Shown: positions 11,145 through 24,264, counted from the stretch's first letter. The stretch: 64,000 nt of DNA from Lycium barbarum (GCF_019175385.1 NC_083337.1:164995713-165059712), one strand, 5' to 3'. Notes: generated from the sequence alone by a model not told the origin. Made by a program: numbers and translations.

Positions 11145-12917
11145 TTAGGCTAAAGGTTCGGCTAATGGTGTGTAAGTTTTGGTTGGTCTTCTTTCGACAT
11201 TTGGGCGTGGTCTAGGGGTGTTTTGTGGGCGGTTTGGTGAATGGTACTGGGGTTGCGTTGCGTAGGTTGGACGGTGTTGTGGTGGGTTTTGGTAGGAAGG
11301 TGACCGGGGTGAGTAGTATGTTGGTTGAGTATGATAGACCGGAAGGGGGGTAGGTGGGGGTTGGTAATAAGGCTGAGGTATTTGGGTGTACTGGCTGTAG
11401 TGCGAGGGCTGGGGTGAAGAATATTGGCGGGTTGATTTTGGGGTGGGTCTTTGATCTTGGATGGCCATGACCGGGGATACTCCGTCTCTCTTCTTCTTAG
11501 CAGGGTCCGCCTGAATGGCCTTACTTGTGGCCTGCAAGGCCGCAAGATTTGTAACTCTTCCTGTTTTTATCCCTTCTTCTATGAAGTCCCCCATCCTGAG
11601 GACTTCAGCAAACTTCTGCCCAATGACACTTAACATTCTCTCATAATATGTGGGGTCCTTTAGAGATTGTACGAAAAGCATCGTCATTTCACTCTCTGCC
11701 ATTGGAGGCTGGACTTTTGCAGCTTCTGCTCTCCAGCGCATAGCGTATTCCCGGAAAGTTTCTGTTGATTTTCTCTCCAGCTTCATCAAATAAAACCGGT
11801 CCGGGATAGTCTCAGTGTTGAACCTGAATCTGTCCATGAATTCCTGGGCCATATCTCCCCAACTGTGCCACCTCTGCGGGTCTTGGTATGTGTACCAATC
11901 GAGTGCCTCTCCAGTTAAGCTCCTTATAAACAGTTTCATTCTGATAGCTTAATTTTTACCCACTCCGACAAGCTTATCGCAATATGATCTCAAATGAGCC
12001 CGAGGGTTTCCCTTCCCGTCGAACATGTCAAACTTTGGCACCTTATATCCAGCAGGTAACTCAATGTCCGGGTGAATGCACAGATCTTCATATTCAAGTC
12101 CTTCACATCCCCTGTTGGCTTGGATGTTCCTGACTGCTTCCCTCAGGCTGCGAAGCTCTTTTGCCACATCTTCGTCCGCTCTTGCCCTAGCTTCCCTTTC
12201 CAACTCTTCATAGGGGTCAACTTCTGGATGTTGCAAGGCCTGTGCCTGGGTAGTGAAAGGATGAGCTTCTGCCGCATACTGTGTGTTATGGCTGGCAATA
12301 TGCGCCAATGGTGTATGGTGAACTGCTTGGTAGTTTTGGGTATGTGGGTTAATTTGGGTAACTGCAGGTTGAGGAATGTAAGGAGTAGCGAAAGGTTGTG
12401 AATTGGTTTGTTGGAAGTTAATTTGCTGGAGGTTGGCTTGTTGCTGGTCATTTGGTTGTGAAGTAGTTTGTTGTATGTTAGTGTGCTGCGGGATGGTTTG
12501 CTGTTGGACAGTTGGTTGCGGGATGGTGGGTTGCGGGTGGATCTGGTGTGGAATGGCCTGTTGTGGATTCGATTGTTGGGAAGTGGATTGTTGTTGGTTA
12601 GTTTGTTGGGGATTGGAGGTATTTGGATGGACTGTGTAAAGCGGAGGGTTTGAGGGAGAAGGTTGTGGAGCGGGTGAATCGACAGGCGAAAGGGATGGTG
12701 GAATTGTCGTGTTTGTTCTTTGTTCAGGGTGGGGAGCGTCCAGGGTGATGGACAGGTTGGTGAGATTTCGCAGTCGCTCAATTTCGGTTTGCATGTTGGC
12801 CATTTGCTGTAACAATTGAGCAATGAGCTCATCATTTCCCCCCTCCTGAAGCCTCAGGTTCCTCTCTTGGAAGAGTGACGAGTCCCAAGCCGGTTTGTTC
12901 GGATGCCCCTGAATCAT
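11145..12917 (-). pseudogene. gag (nucleocapsid/capsid polyprotein), two nonsense codons
   Basis: ATG at 12917. Residues 20-60 are a likely coiled coil (DELIAQLLQQMANMQTEIER). A long Gln/Pro/Asn/Thr-rich low-complexity segment (about 65-225) follows, and then the capsid-like domain KFDMFDGKGNPRAHLRSYCD. A TAA at 11949-11951 replaces a Glu codon. The frame continues as AIRMKLFIRSLTGEALDWY, with the Retrotrans_gag core (FMDRFRFNTETIPDRF ... ETFREYAMRWR), then a Pro/Tyr/Gln-rich tail ending at a second TAA (11145-11147), probably from CAA. Gag packages element RNA. 12917 to 9321 is exactly 1199 codons in one frame, so no indel has shifted it. Confidence 0.9.
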
Positions 12918-13409
12918 TCATATTGCCGGATGTTCGTGCTTTTGATCTCGTGAAGTATGGGTGGTCTGCCAGTTCGCAGTCAACGCGAATCAACCTCTGG
13001 GGGATAATAAGAAATAAAATAAACCTTCAAAAATGAAGAAAACTGCGTTAGTACAGGGCAAATGCTTGCTGCGAAATTAATGTGAAAATTTAGTAAACAA
13101 CGTTGAAAGAAACACATATTGCATGTCGAAACAACATATATTGTGTAGCGAACGAAACGCATATAGCAGACAAACATATATTGAATAGCAAAACATATCA
13201 ATGCGTCCTATCATGCAAGTGACCTCTTTTTGCGCCAGAGTTAAGCCTAACGCCACATATTCGGGATTATGATAGAGTGATCCAAGCCATTTAATTGTAA
13301 CCATTCGAGTTTGGAGATAAAAGGCCAAATGCCATTAGATAAAATAACAGCGAGTACATCCAAAGTAAACAAAATACAAAGACAATCCATAAACTAGGCT
13401 TAAATTTGA
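12918..13409 (-). other. Spacer between ORF1 and gag
   Basis: About 490 bp with no convincing coding potential. It contains loosely repeated 'acatatattg' motifs (13110-13200). It may include gag leader sequence. Confidence 0.5.
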
Positions 13410-14792
13410 TTATGCTAGCGGCTGAGCTGAAGATGATGCTCCATCACCGTTAGGCCGTGCTCCCATATTTCCGAAATATTGCATGATGTTCGTCATTTGA
13501 TCCCACATCTCAGGAGTGACAACCATGGTCCCTAAGCGAGCATGTTTTATCCAGATCGTTTTTACTCTATCTTCAAAACCCGATTCGCCTGCTGGGCTAG
13601 GCTCTATGCTACCATAATCTTCTTGAAGCCATGTGCGATATTCTGGACTACTTTCTACCGGTCCAGCCCCAATGTCTGTGGGATTAATGTTAACCCATTC
13701 ATCGAGGATTAAGCTAGCTTTATGGACTCTAAAGTCCTGCCCAAAGGATATTTCAGAGCTGCTCATGTCAGCTTGGAGAGGGATTACTTGATCTATACCA
13801 AACTGTCGAAGTACGCGCACCGGGGCGAATGGCTGGAGGCCCTTCAGTCCAATAAGCTTAATGTAATAATTTTTCTTTCCTCTTATGTAAGCCGTGGCAC
13901 GGGATAACAAGGGATATTTCCATTGAATTTGACCGCCAGTGCGGGAAGCTAAGAACCCATACCAATCGCGAGTGCCAACTGGAGATACGAACGCTTTCAT
14001 CCTTTCATAAAAACTAGTAATCATGTTTGACTCACCTAAGCATATATCCGCCATATTCGGACGCTGATAAAAATGTTCCATTGCCCACATCTGAAGGAGA
14101 ATATTGCAACCCTCAAAGAAACTCGATTTCCCTCGTCTACATTTCCCTAAAGCCCGAAATATTTCTGCCAAAATCATTGGAACTAAAGCGAGTTGCGCAC
14201 CATCAACCCCTTCAAAAAGTGCTTGAGCTACAGAGCAAATGCAGGTGCTGATCTGGCCGTATTCACGTGGGAATACCAAAATCCCAAGTAAGGCTACAGC
14301 GAACACGACAGGTCGTCTAACTTGCCAATGAGCAGGAGTGCATGAAAATTCTTTTTTGAACAATTTATACCCATCTTGGCGCCCATACCTCTCATACAAA
14401 TAGTCTAGAGATACCCAATTACCCTCGAAACACCGAAGTTCCTTTGTGCGTTTCAAACCCAAATAGCGGAGAAATTTCTTTCCCGATTGACTGTGCGGGA
14501 TAATCTGACCCCTCCCTTGGTATTTTAAGTTTGTAAAGTAGCTTATCTCTTCTAGTGTGGGCGTTAGCTAGAAGTCTTTAAATTTGAACACCACTCGGTC
14601 AGGATCCCAAAATTGGAGTAAGGCCCTAATTATATGCTTGTCTGGAGTGATCTGAAACAACAAAGGGAGGAACTTTATCATCCTTGTGACTGCCAGCCTA
14701 CTGCCCAAATCTAAATCTTCCCACCATACTCTCAACTTGTTTGGGACGCCACTAACCATCTTGATTTTAGGGATCTGCGGGGTGAAATCCAT
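13410..14792 (-). pseudogene. Ogre-type ORF1 (plant mobile-domain-like / DUF7745-type protein)
   Basis: This is one 461-codon frame, from ATG at 14792 (MDFTPQIPKIKMVSGVPNKL) to the stop at 13410, broken by a TAG at 14568-14570 where a Glu is expected (FKFKDF, stop, LTPTLEEISYF). Downstream are the typical tracts RCFEGNWVSLDYLYERYG, ALLGILVFPREYGQI and FYERMKAFVSPVGTRDWYGFLASR. ORF1 lies upstream of gag in Ogre elements and resembles the plant mobile domain family; its role in the element is not known. The tail (SSSAQPLA) follows a region matching the W-Q-E-D-Y-G part of relatives. The assignment rests on position plus recalled family pattern, with no search. Confidence 0.8.
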
Positions 14793-15404
14793 CCTATAAA
14801 GAAAAGAGAAAAAATAAAGATTTTATCCAAACTCGAAAAGTCATGTTTAGGCTTCGACCCTTCTATCATTATCATGTTACACACAATATGCTTATGGTTG
14901 TTGGGTTATGAAACCCGTCAACATTTTGGTAGGTTTCCTAACTGCGGAGTCGATACCAAGGACCGATCCACCTAAGGCTTATGCATGCATGACTTAAGTA
15001 GATTGGTGGCAAAGCTCTATCTTAAGGTTTTCTGAGATTTGGCTTACTAAACACAAGGTTCCCGACCGGACTACTCGAGTGAGAAGGCTACGTGGTCCCC
15101 GTTACTCGGGCACCCCGCGCATACGCCAACTATCCTAAAATTTGGATTCTACGAAAAATTTTGCGGGTGCGCAAAACACACCTCGCGTATACGTGTGATA
15201 GTGTGAGTTTTCCAAAAGTGGAGGAAATATGAACGGAATGCCAAATTAAGGAAAGCAGTAACATGTTATTACATAGAAAGTTTCACATAATAAAGCAATC
15301 ACTTAAAAGAACATAAAAGAACACGGCAACAATAAAAGCAAACATAAAGAAAACAACTAAACATCCAACAAATTAACCTAAGTTTGTTATGGTTAGAACC
15401 TAGA
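14793..15404 (-). other. Untranslated leader of the Ogre-like element
   Basis: About 610 bp between the primer binding site and ORF1. It shows no coding pattern and contains a G/C-richer block near 15050-15190 (cgtggtccccgttactcggg). Confidence 0.6.
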
Positions 15405-15424
15405 TTTCCCCAGCGGAGTCGCCA
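15405..15424 (-). promoter_or_regulatory. Primer binding site (tRNA-Arg type)
   Basis: The minus strand reads TGGCGACTCCGCTGGGGA, starting 3 nt after the LTR's terminal CA. Ogre elements are known to use tRNA-Arg as primer and this sequence fits that class; I did not align it to a tRNA. Its position directly inside the LTR supports the call. Confidence 0.75.
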
Positions 15425-18400
15425 AGCTGTTATACCCCATTTTAAACTGGGTTAAGGTAAAGTACAACATATTGGAGATTCCTAAATTGCTTGTTTATTT
15501 TAAGGAGTCGCCACCTAATTAATTTAACGGTGAATTAGGACACCTAAATGTTAACTAAGGAAAAGTTAAAGCTAAACCTCTATTAACAATCTGCGTAACC
15601 AATGTGATTCTAGGTAAGGGCTCTATATTATCCTAAAGGGAAGGGGTTAGGCATCCTTTAGAATCCGTTAACTTACGGTTATCCAACCAAACTTAGGTTA
15701 ATTAATTAAAGTGCTAATTTATAAAAGAGGACTTCAAATGCCATTTTTTAAATAAAACTTATAAATATTACTAAGGCCTTAAATAAGAAAGCTATCAAAA
15801 TAAGGCTAATACTTTGTATAAAAGAAAATCTTAGAATGCTATTTGGAATAAAATTTATAATAGTTGCTAATAATTTTAAGGCAATAGGATAATAAAAATG
15901 AAGTTCACAAAATATGATAATTTACATATAAGTAAAGAAGATGCGAATTTATGCAATGTTTCAATAAATATTTAAACGAACTAAGCAATGAAGTATTAAT
16001 TGCCTTTAAGTTTTAGAAGTATGGATAAAAATACGAAAATAGCTAATAGATTTCTTTTTCTCATTATCTTTATCAACTATGCTTAATTAAGAATATGCGT
16101 GATTGACTAAAACTTGAAAAAAAAGTTATCTAAAATAAGTTCGAATTTATGTTTGCATATTAATGATGTTTTGAAATTAAGACAATGCGAATGTGACTCC
16201 TTTAATTCAAAAATGTGAATTTCATACTATCAATTATTCTATAAGTAAATACTATAGGTACTGTAAATAACTTTAGTATAAAAAGAAGAAACATTGAATT
16301 TATGGAATTGATTGTTAATCTCTCTTAAACTAACTACCCATTACTAAAATTAAATTTACTACTTCATTAGGATTCATCTAAGTTAATAAGATAAGGTTAG
16401 TCATACAAGATAAAAAAAAATACACAACAATAAAATACGGAAGAGGGAGGAGGAAAAGATGAAATGGATCTGGCCCATTTAAGGCCCAAATGCTGGAACT
16501 ATGCACAGGATGGTGCTTAGGCCCAATTTGGGCTGCTGCGACCCATGGTTGCTAGTGGGCTCGGGCCCAGAATTTTTAGCTTCTTATTTTCTTGACTGCG
16601 GACAGGATTGATAGGGAATGATCCGGAAAGATTTCGTTGGGCCCTTAGCCCAACTCCGAATGCGGGAGAAGAACGAGTCTCTCGGACTCGTATGCGATGG
16701 TCATGCACACAAAATGAAAAGAAAGGGATTAGTACATGACCAACAAAGCCAAAATATATAATGCAAGTTCAACAGACCAGTGGGTTATATATACATCATG
16801 AATATTCGAATATATCTCATGTACACATATTCATAAGGATGATTAGAAAGGTTAATATCGAAAGCTCTTGATGGATTCAGGATTGAGAACGATATAGTAA
16901 ATAGGACATGCCTAGTCAAGTGTGCATATAACTGAACAAATCGGGACATTTCATTGGCACAATTCAATTAACCTGAAGAGAGGAAAGATGAGAAAGGGGT
17001 ACACCTCCACAAAGAGTTTAAAAAAAAAAAAGGCAACTTATCAAGTATTAGGATCATTTTCAGTTCTTGTAGAAGAAAAACTCATCATCACTTGCAATTT
17101 CTTATACAAATTCAAGCAAAACAGTTTTCCACATAAAGGAGGGACAGGGTCAACTGTAGACTTCTAAGTTCACATACACAGATTAATACAAGAAAGAGAG
17201 GAGAAAAAGCATAACTAGTTGCTTCAAATTTATCTTAACATATAGAGGATCTGGAGACTAGATGGGACTGATATCTAATTCCTATTTGGACTATGGTTAA
17301 TAAATGAAATAACGGAAGACCAAACCATTACACTTAGAGTATGCTTGCATTGATAGAAAGCATTTAACAGGAAGTTCTAAAACTAGGCAAAGTTAGGATT
17401 CAAGTACCTATGTAGCTAATTAAACTTCAGTTTAAATCTCCAACATGATCATGTCAAGCTATTTAATAACTGTCAGAGACCAACTAAACAAGATCCCAGC
17501 CAACCACAGTTTTGAAACAACCAAACATGCAGTTGATACTTAGTGTTGACACAAGGAAAGGTTATCCAATTCAATCTGTTATTACCAAAGAGTAGAACTG
17601 TTGACAAGCATGTAGGCATATAAAACTACTGTTTAGTCTAGACAGGGACAAGCATTCAAATCATAGGAGTTGATAAACACAGAAGGATACAAGTGATGCT
17701 ATTAAACATGGTCTTATCTTAATATGTTTAGAATTCAAACCAACACAGCAATCGAGATGAAACAGAAATTCAGAGCCAAAGTGTTCATGTAAAACATCTC
17801 AGACATAAGACAACATCTCATATATCAGTGAAATGGGTGTTTAGACATTTTTAGATGATCAGATACAAGCTTATCTTCGAGCAAACAGGTGGACATGACT
17901 ATATTTGGACAACAAAGACATATAAGGCCAACTCTGACTCTGATCATCATCTATGAAGACACAAGACATATAGGGACAGCCCAGGCAACTCCACAGATTA
18001 GTCTGATGCTCAATTAACCAGAATTAGGCATGTGTGGCACAACTAAGACGAGCTACAGACCTGAACTGATCTATGAACAAACATTATCGTGCATGCAAAC
18101 TATACTTAAACTGCTATGAGCTGAATACATATGACTAATCCAAGTTGATACATGCTACGGAACTGAACAACTACAAAACTAGAAAGCAGGAATAATCTAA
18201 GCTTAATCATGCGTGATACGACTAAAACAACTACAAACAGGAACTAAACCACAACTAACCAACAGATCATATAAGTGGTTTAAAGCACCCAAACGGTTAC
18301 TAAAGCTTAACTAAGGGAAAGTGGATTACATACCAAAGGAAGGAAGCACTTAACTGATTTCATACTAACACAGGAAGATAAACTCATACATGAAAACCAA

Positions 18401-18885
18401 GGCAAAGAGTTTCATTCGAGGCAAGGGAGTGCCAAAATCATAGTGAGGAAACAACAGCCTCAAGGTTTCAACTAAGCCTAAACGTAACAATGACTCCTCA
18501 AATCGCGATAGCTAAACTAACATCAAACTAAACCGTATGGGCACACAAACGTATACACTGAAATAAAAGGAAAAGAGATGGGATTTGCTGACCTTTTGCA
18601 GGTGCAGCGAAATGGGATTTTGAATCTCCAATCTACGCTCGAACTCGCAAGATACTAGGGTCTCTTTTTTAGTGCGGTTTCAGCTATAATGAAGTCGAAT
18701 CCTCGTTTATGAGGCCTCGCCTCGCTCAAACAGAACGAAGAACAGAGCAGAGAAATCAAGGTCCACACACAGGACTTGGACTCGATAGAAATTCTATGAC
18801 TGAACCTTTATTTTTTGGGGGGTGCAGTGATTTAAACTTCTTTTTATCGAATTTTCCCGTTCTGAAACCAAAGAAAAAAAAAAAC

Positions 18886-18899
18886 CCCTATTTATAGGG
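18886..18899 (-). promoter_or_regulatory. Candidate TATA box of the LTR promoter
   Basis: The minus strand reads CCTATAAATAGGG, a near-ideal plant TATA box, just downstream (in element sense) of the long C/T-rich tract. Transcription would then start near 18855-18865 and proceed toward ORF1. No start site can be seen directly. Confidence 0.5.
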
Positions 18900-19734
18900 T
18901 TCTTGGTTGAAGAACAAATGATGGAGGAAGAAGAGGAGTGGGGAACAGACTGTGGTGGGGTGACAGAGGCGTGGGGGTGTCAGACGCGTGGGGTGTCAGT
19001 GGTACAGTGGAAGTAACGTGGGGGTATGGGGGCGTGATGGTGTCAGTGATGAAGTGGGTGGTAACGTGGTGTGGTGTTAGGGTGGCAGTGGGGCGTGATG
19101 ATGTCGGGGTATGGTGGAGAAGAGGCGGAGAGAAAGGCGAGGGAGTGGAGAGGAAGTGGTGTGTCGGTGGAGACGGCGGTGATGTGGAGTGGCGATGGAG
19201 AAGTGGGGGAAGGGAGAAGATGAAGACGCGCCGGAAAATGAAGAAGAAAATGAAGGGGAACCCTTTTTAGGGTTTCCCTTATTTTCTTGAAAATGGGTCG
19301 GAACCGGTCCATAAATGGATTGGGTCGAATTTTTTAGGCGGGTATTAAAAGAATGGGCTAGTATTAAGACATGGACTGGTCTAAAAAAAATTGAGATAAA
19401 CGATATGGGCTAGTCCAAAATATTAGGAATTAATCGGACTTTGATTTGGGGTCCGGTAAGTCAAAATACGGACCGAGTGCAAGAAATAGTTTGGCTTCTA
19501 AATTTGAATAAAAGACCCATTTAGATTAACGGTGTACTGAGGATGCCGGAATATCACCTAGTACGGAAAATATGTACTTATAAAAGATCCGGATAACAAA
19601 ATTATATGATGTTGCAATGACCGTGCAATAATATTTTAACAATAAATAAACACTATCATTTTAAATGTGCAAAATAAATGCGGTGTGCATGCGAAAATCA
19701 GTAAAACGCTGAGAAATGCAAATTTCAATAATAC

Positions 19735-20087
19735 CAAATAATAGCAGCAAATAAATAGCAGTAGTAATACTGCTAATAATAATGACAATAATGATAATGG
19801 TAATAATGATAATGCTGATGATAATGATGATAAAAAATAATAATAGATATAATAATAATAATAGTAGATAACAAATATTGATAATTAATAACAAAATAAC
19901 AATAAGAATAATGATAATAATTAATAATAATAATAATAATAAAGATGATAATAATTAATAATAATAAATAATAATAATAATAATAATAAATAACAATTAT
20001 TGATAATAACAAAATGATAATAAATTAATAATAATAACAATAATAGTGATAATAATAAAATAATAATAATAATAATAAATAATAATG

Positions 20088-20122
<35 letters not shown>

Positions 20123-20224
20123 CAATTATTGATAAAAACAATGATAATAATTAATAATAAAATAACGATGATAATGATGATTGATAATTAATAACAAAAA
20201 TAACGCTGATAATAATGATTAGTA

Positions 20225-20271
<47 letters not shown>

Positions 20272-20339
20272 TAATGGAAATAACAAGAATAATAATAATT
20301 AATGACAATTAGTAATAATGATAATTTACGAATAATAAT

Positions 20340-20393
<54 letters not shown>

Positions 20394-20400
20394 TAATAAT
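19735..20400. repeat. Imperfect (TAA)n / (AAT)n microsatellite region
   Basis: About 660 bp made almost only of taa/aat triplets with gat, gac and aac variants. The cleanest runs are near 20225-20270 and 20335-20390. It lies in the upstream part of the 5' LTR. The Ile/Tyr-rich open frames across it are translation artefacts. Confidence 0.95.
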
Positions 20401-22440
20401 AACTGCAGTAGAATAATAAAACGAGGGTGTTAATAAGAGACTAATAATTATAGTAAAACTTAAATGCATATTTTTTTTAAAAAAAATTCTCAAAATACCA
20501 GAAGTATAAATAGGTGTTTCGGAGGAGAGGCGGGACAAAATTGGGTGTCAACAAGGGACGCGGTGAACAGAATCATCAATGCATGTCAGAATCATATATC
20601 ATATGTGCAGATAACAGATCCCGGCCCTCTATTGCGGGACGCGGTGGACAGAATCATCATATGTCATCCTGGCCGCCATCCCCACATCATCAGAACAGAT
20701 ATACATATAACAGAACCCGGCCCGCAAAGGAGAGGGACGCGGTGAACAATGCAGAGGAAGGTGCACGATAACAGAACCTGGCCCGGGACGTAGTGGAGGA
20801 CATACTGAGACTTGCACGAACAGAGTAATGCGAAACCATATGCACATAAATCAAGACTCGATAGGTACGTACACTTACCGACATTTGAAGGATCATAAAC
20901 ATGTTTCGGGTCAATCCGAGTTAGTATGAGAAAGTTACGGACATTTTTACCACAGAACTTTTACGAACGTTTCAAAGCAAATCCAAGATCTTTTACGAAA
21001 GTTAGGGACATTAAAACTTACAGAACTCATTTAGAAACAGAATTCTTTATGCTCATCTCGTTATTCAATCATATAATAAGCTCAACTATATCGAGCGTAC
21101 TCATATCAAAGGTGAATAAGAATCATAGACAAACTCGGAAACATATCAAACGGAGCTTCGGAATCATGGATACGTATCAAAACCATATGAAGTAGCTTAT
21201 TCATTTATTAATCATACAGCAGACTCAACCATATGAGACATGCTCATGACAAAAAAGAATAGGCATCATAACCAAGCTCAGAATCAAAGAGTAGAGTTAC
21301 CCCAAGGTGCGTGTCATGTCATACCTTACTGAGCTCTAGGACATGCCAAAAGAAAGAAAGGGTAAGCCTTACATACCTGCTCCACGTCCTATTAGCTACG
21401 CTTATTCGTCCAAACTTGCTAGTCTACATTCAAGAGAGTTGACATAATCGTTAGATTCATCGACATATACTTGTCTTAGTCTTTCAAATGAATTCATTCA
21501 TATTCTACTGAAATTTCGGCAGCATTTCCCTTGTAAATACACCATCCCCGAGAATCTAACTCGGCCAAATTATCAATCAACAATCCCAATAATCATGCCA
21601 ACAACATCAATAATCAATTCAAGACACATTCTAACAGTAACAACCTTTGTCACACAATTCGACGACATTTCATTTATATTTAATTCATAATTACTCACCT
21701 ATTCAAGTACTAATCCGAAACCATTCAAACAATATTCAAGAACACTTCAACAATCCGCATGACATTGCAAACGCCCCAACCACCATACTACCCGAAACCT
21801 TCCAAATTCCACAAGAACACTATCAACACATTTCAATTCTTCCAAATTCATAAACTACGCCAACAATCCATACTTTAGCAATAGCATTCCTTCCTATAAC
21901 CATAAGAAATCATACTAATATCACATTAACTTCTTCCATGATCCACAAACGATTACAACTTCATTTCAAAGTCATCAAACCTTCATTTTTATTATGGAAT
22001 TCACAACAACAACAATCAAACTACTAAATAAAGTCATTTCATCATATCTACACAACACAACACATATTCGGCCAAGCCCCTACTTGCACGGCTACAACAT
22101 ATTATCCACACTTTCATGAATTTCATCAATTTCTTCACTCTACAACATATAAAACCATCCATAACATATAAAAGAGGATTGAACCTTACCTTTTCCACTT
22201 AGTTCTTCAACTTGGCTAGAGTTGTGCCTTGCAAGAATGAATGGTTTTCTTGTTCCAACAACCACTCCATGTTAATTAGGACCTTCAAATTAGTTGGAAT
22301 ACTAGAAGAAAATATTTTTTCTTGATCAATTTCATGGACTCAAATTTTGGCCATGGTGGCCGAATGGTCTCTTATGTTTTATTCTTGAAATTTCTTGAAT
22401 GGTAAAGATGAATAATGGTCTTACTTTGGTCATCTCTCTA

Positions 22441-22466
22441 CATATATATATATATATATATATATC
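22441..22466. repeat. (TA)n microsatellite
   Basis: About 12 uninterrupted TA units within the LTR-like sequence. Confidence 0.9.
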
Positions 22467-22564
22467 TCCTTCCAATACCAAGTGAACACATGGCCTTTTC
22501 TTGAAGATTCTTAAACATTAAAATAAAAGATGACTAATTATTTTATTTTTGTCATCACCCTTCC

Positions 22565-22674
<110 letters not shown>

Positions 22675-22942
22675 GTCACACGGCCAAGGGGTTCTCCAAG
22701 AGCTCTCTTGAACTTTTTTGTGAAATTCCCATTTTGCCCCTAGCCTTCCACAATATTACCATGAACCATTTTGCGAATTTCCCTTTTTACCCTTAGCCTT
22801 TCTCAATATTTCCATACTAATAATATCCATAAATAATATTCATAACAACTTGTACATTAAAATGATTTTTGAAAATGGTCTTACCCTTAACTTTCCACGA
22901 CTACCCCGAAACATCTGAACGTACAAAATACGGGCTATAACA

Positions 22943-24264
22943 TTCATTAATCCTAATTCCAAGTGATTTTCGATGTGTAACTACAACCCAATCATTGTCA
23001 ACTTGCTGGTTATTTTTTCTGGCAATTTGGGTATTTATAGTCCCACCTAAAATCTCAACAGTTTCATTCGAAACTGGAGTTTGCGCCTGTCCATCCGTCG
23101 CATTTTCACCAGCAGTAGTTGACACTTTTCCACTCATGCCTACATTCTTTTGTGTATCACTAGTAGAAACAAGAGCATCAACAGTAGGGCTAGCTACAAC
23201 CGAGTCTTTCTCACATTTCTTATTCGTCCCAATCGAACCAGCTCTAGCACCATTGTTTGCAACCATTAGTTGTTGCCCAGAATTCTCTTGCGATGCATCG
23301 ATCAAAGTTGCATATTTTTCAGCTACATCAGTAGCTAAATTATCATTTTTGTTCTACAATTTAGCATTTATAATCTCCCTTGCATCACCCTGATATTGCT
23401 TCACATCCATATATTTATTTACTGCCTCATTCTGGGTTTTATCACCAGTCTTGTCGAACATCAAACCACAACTATTTTCATCATGCCCTTGACGTTTACA
23501 ATGTGTACAATACTTCAGGAGATTATCATAAAAGAATTCTTGATAATGTTCAATAACTTTACCTGAATTTTTGTCCATAAAGAATAACTTTATTCATTTT
23601 GGGTGCTTATCCAGTAAGTCTAGAATTACCTTTACTCTAGCCGTACTTGGCCTGGTCCGATCTTAAGTGGATTTGTCCACAGCAATTGGCTTTCCAGCAA
23701 CTGAAGCAATTGATAAAATTGATTTTTTGGTAAAAATTATTGACGGGAGATTGGGAAAAGATATCCATGCCACTGCTTTTGATGTTTCTTTCTTAGGATT
23801 AAACCATATAGTCCACAGAAAAGTTCTAAACAAATACTCTTCACCATTGACTTTGATATAACCAGAAGTTCTGGATAAAACTTGAACAAAGTCTTCATAT
23901 AAATCAAACCTGATCAAAAGATGATGAAACTCAAGCTGTCCAATATATCGAGTTGTTTCGGAATAACCTTGCGCAGCTCCTGTAAATCTGGTTTTCCATA
24001 AGAAAACTTGAGAATAACAGCTTGGTGTAGTCCTTCCTTTTTGGTGAATTCGTTAAGTTCCTCCATGGTGAATTCGATGGTTGGCTTGCCCTGAATGAAT
24101 TTAATTGGTTTCAAATCAGTTTTTGATATAGGCTTGGTAGATGAATTTGTTTGCAGTTGTGCGACATATGTTGGTTTATATGTTGAATTAGTAGTGTTGT
24201 GGAGTTGTTGTTGTTGTGGTGTTTTGTCCCCAGCAGGAGGCTGGGGCACGGCTAAAGCACCCAT
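22943..24264 (-). pseudogene. LINE-type ORF1 (DUF4283 plus CCHC zinc knuckle), copy A
   Basis: ATG at 24264 (MGALAVPQPPAGDK). The frame continues with GKPTIEFTMEELNEFTKKEG, then after a frameshift near 23915 as IRFDLYEDFVQVLSRT and FNPKKETSKAVAWISFP, the DUF4283-like domain typical of ORF1 in plant LINEs. A TAA at 23663-23665 and further disruption near 23580 follow. The zinc knuckle CTHCKRQGHDENSC (C-x2-C-x4-H-x4-C) lies at about 23485. The hydrophilic tail ends in DNDWVVVTHRK and is cut at 22943 by the adjacent LTR. ORF1 proteins bind LINE RNA. No endonuclease or RT follows, so only the 5' part of the LINE remains. The 5' UTR (ccctaaacc motif) is at about 24300-24345. Confidence 0.8.

Larger units (their letters stand above)
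1..20553 (-). mobile_element. Ogre/Tat-lineage Ty3-type LTR retrotransposon, 3' end outside window
   Basis: The minus strand carries, in order, a 5' LTR (20553-15428), a primer binding site (15424-15405), ORF1 (14792-13410), gag (12917-11145), protease (to 9321), RT, RNase H, a second archaeal-type RNase H, and integrase (ending 1048). The extra ORF upstream of gag, the dual RNase H, the 5-kb LTR and a probable intron between protease and RT are known hallmarks of the Ogre branch of Tat elements. No 3' LTR is visible, so the element continues past position 1. Without the 4.6-kb nested insertion the visible part is about 15.9 kb. At least five in-frame nonsense codons (14568, 11949, 11145, 9540, 2302) but no frameshifts were found, so this is a fairly recent but dead copy. 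Its inner LTR end (15428) and outer end (20553) carry TG/CA termini in the minus orientation. Confidence 0.93.
15428..20553 (-). mobile_element. 5' LTR of the Ogre-like element (5126 bp)
   Basis: Read on the minus strand it begins TGTTGACACCCAATTTTG (20553) and ends in AAAATGGGGTATAACA (15428), next to the primer binding site. Both ends match the nested solo LTR (2507-7148). It is about 480 bp longer than that LTR, which the A/T trinucleotide tract at 19735-20400 can explain. A G-rich block (18930-19260) and a TATA-like motif near 18890 mark the likely promoter area. Open frames inside (16517, 18709, 18938) have no recognisable domains. Confidence 0.92.

Noticed and set aside
11162..11545. 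127-codon frame overlapping the gag tail
   Set aside because: Alternative frame of the Pro/Tyr/Gln-rich tail; gag itself explains the sequence.
12143..12835. 230-codon Ser/Pro/Asn-rich open frame overlapping gag
   Set aside because: Shadow frame of the Gln/Pro-rich gag repeat region; composition follows the repeat and no domain is present.
14880..15200. Possible host gene in the region between ORF1 and the 5' LTR
   Set aside because: No open frame of note, and its position fits the element's leader.
18938..19312. Gly/Val/Trp-rich and Pro/His/Leu-rich frames on opposite strands
   Set aside because: Both follow the G-rich low-complexity tract of the Ogre 5' LTR.
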